5,667 bases of DNA from CAZVTU01 sp964630295 (GTDB taxonomy: Bacteria; Patescibacteriota; Minisyncoccia; Minisyncoccales; RBG-13-42-11). Below are positions 5,661-5,667 of the stretch, in pieces (position 1 is the stretch's first letter; each line of letters opens with the position of its first letter). The notes beneath the pieces are model-generated. The model saw nothing but the letters and a program-made list of their open reading frames with translations, had not been told where the DNA came from and searched no databases. Made by a program: the position numbers and the translations under genes. The DNA is taken from assembly GCA_964630295.1 (NCBI GenBank), contig CAZVTU010000039.1, forward strand, positions 1-5,667, in the 5' to 3' direction.

Positions 5661-5667
5661 ACGATTA

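Overview
The window looks like bacterial chromosome from an AT-rich organism, most plausibly a member of the Patescibacteria/Candidate Phyla Radiation. This rests on the low G+C of most genes, several short hydrophobic proteins, and a membrane-anchored ClpA/ClpC-like AAA+ protein of a kind I associate with those genomes. The assignment is an inference; no rRNA or other marker gene is present. All genes read on the minus strand, so the biological order runs from high to low coordinates.

Right end (5325-5660): a small protein with two membrane segments and no recognised function. Next (5170 down to 3374): a compact dapA-dapB operon encoding the first two committed steps of the diaminopimelate/lysine branch, with a near-consensus promoter at 5260-5287 and an intrinsic terminator at 3303-3337. 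This block is clearly richer in G+C (about 50-53% in two 60-base samples) than its surroundings (13-33% in two samples from the AAA+ gene) and was probably acquired by transfer.

Middle (3276 down to 323): a two-gene unit. A 132-residue hydrophobic protein is followed, two bases after its stop codon, by an 850-residue ClpA/ClpC-type AAA+ protein. The AAA+ protein carries an N-terminal membrane hairpin, a Clp N-like domain and two ATPase modules. Module 1 has lost key catalytic residues, module 2 keeps its catalytic residues, both usual aromatic pore loops are altered or missing, and no ClpP-docking tripeptide is visible. A terminator at 272-292 closes the unit. This is the most unusual protein in the window.

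Left end (322-1): a 258-bp intergenic region followed by the first 21 codons of mraZ, the usual first gene of the division and cell wall (dcw) cluster. The region holds a good promoter (TTGACC-N17-TATAAA), TGGG-type repeats that fit MraZ operators, and a one-orientation cluster of DnaA-box-like 9-mers. It is therefore either a candidate replication origin or a DnaA/MraZ-controlled promoter for the dcw cluster.

Functionally the window joins cell-envelope themes: the dcw cluster start, the diaminopimelate branch (lysine and possibly peptidoglycan precursor) and a membrane-tethered remodelling ATPase. Whether these are linked cannot be shown from sequence alone.
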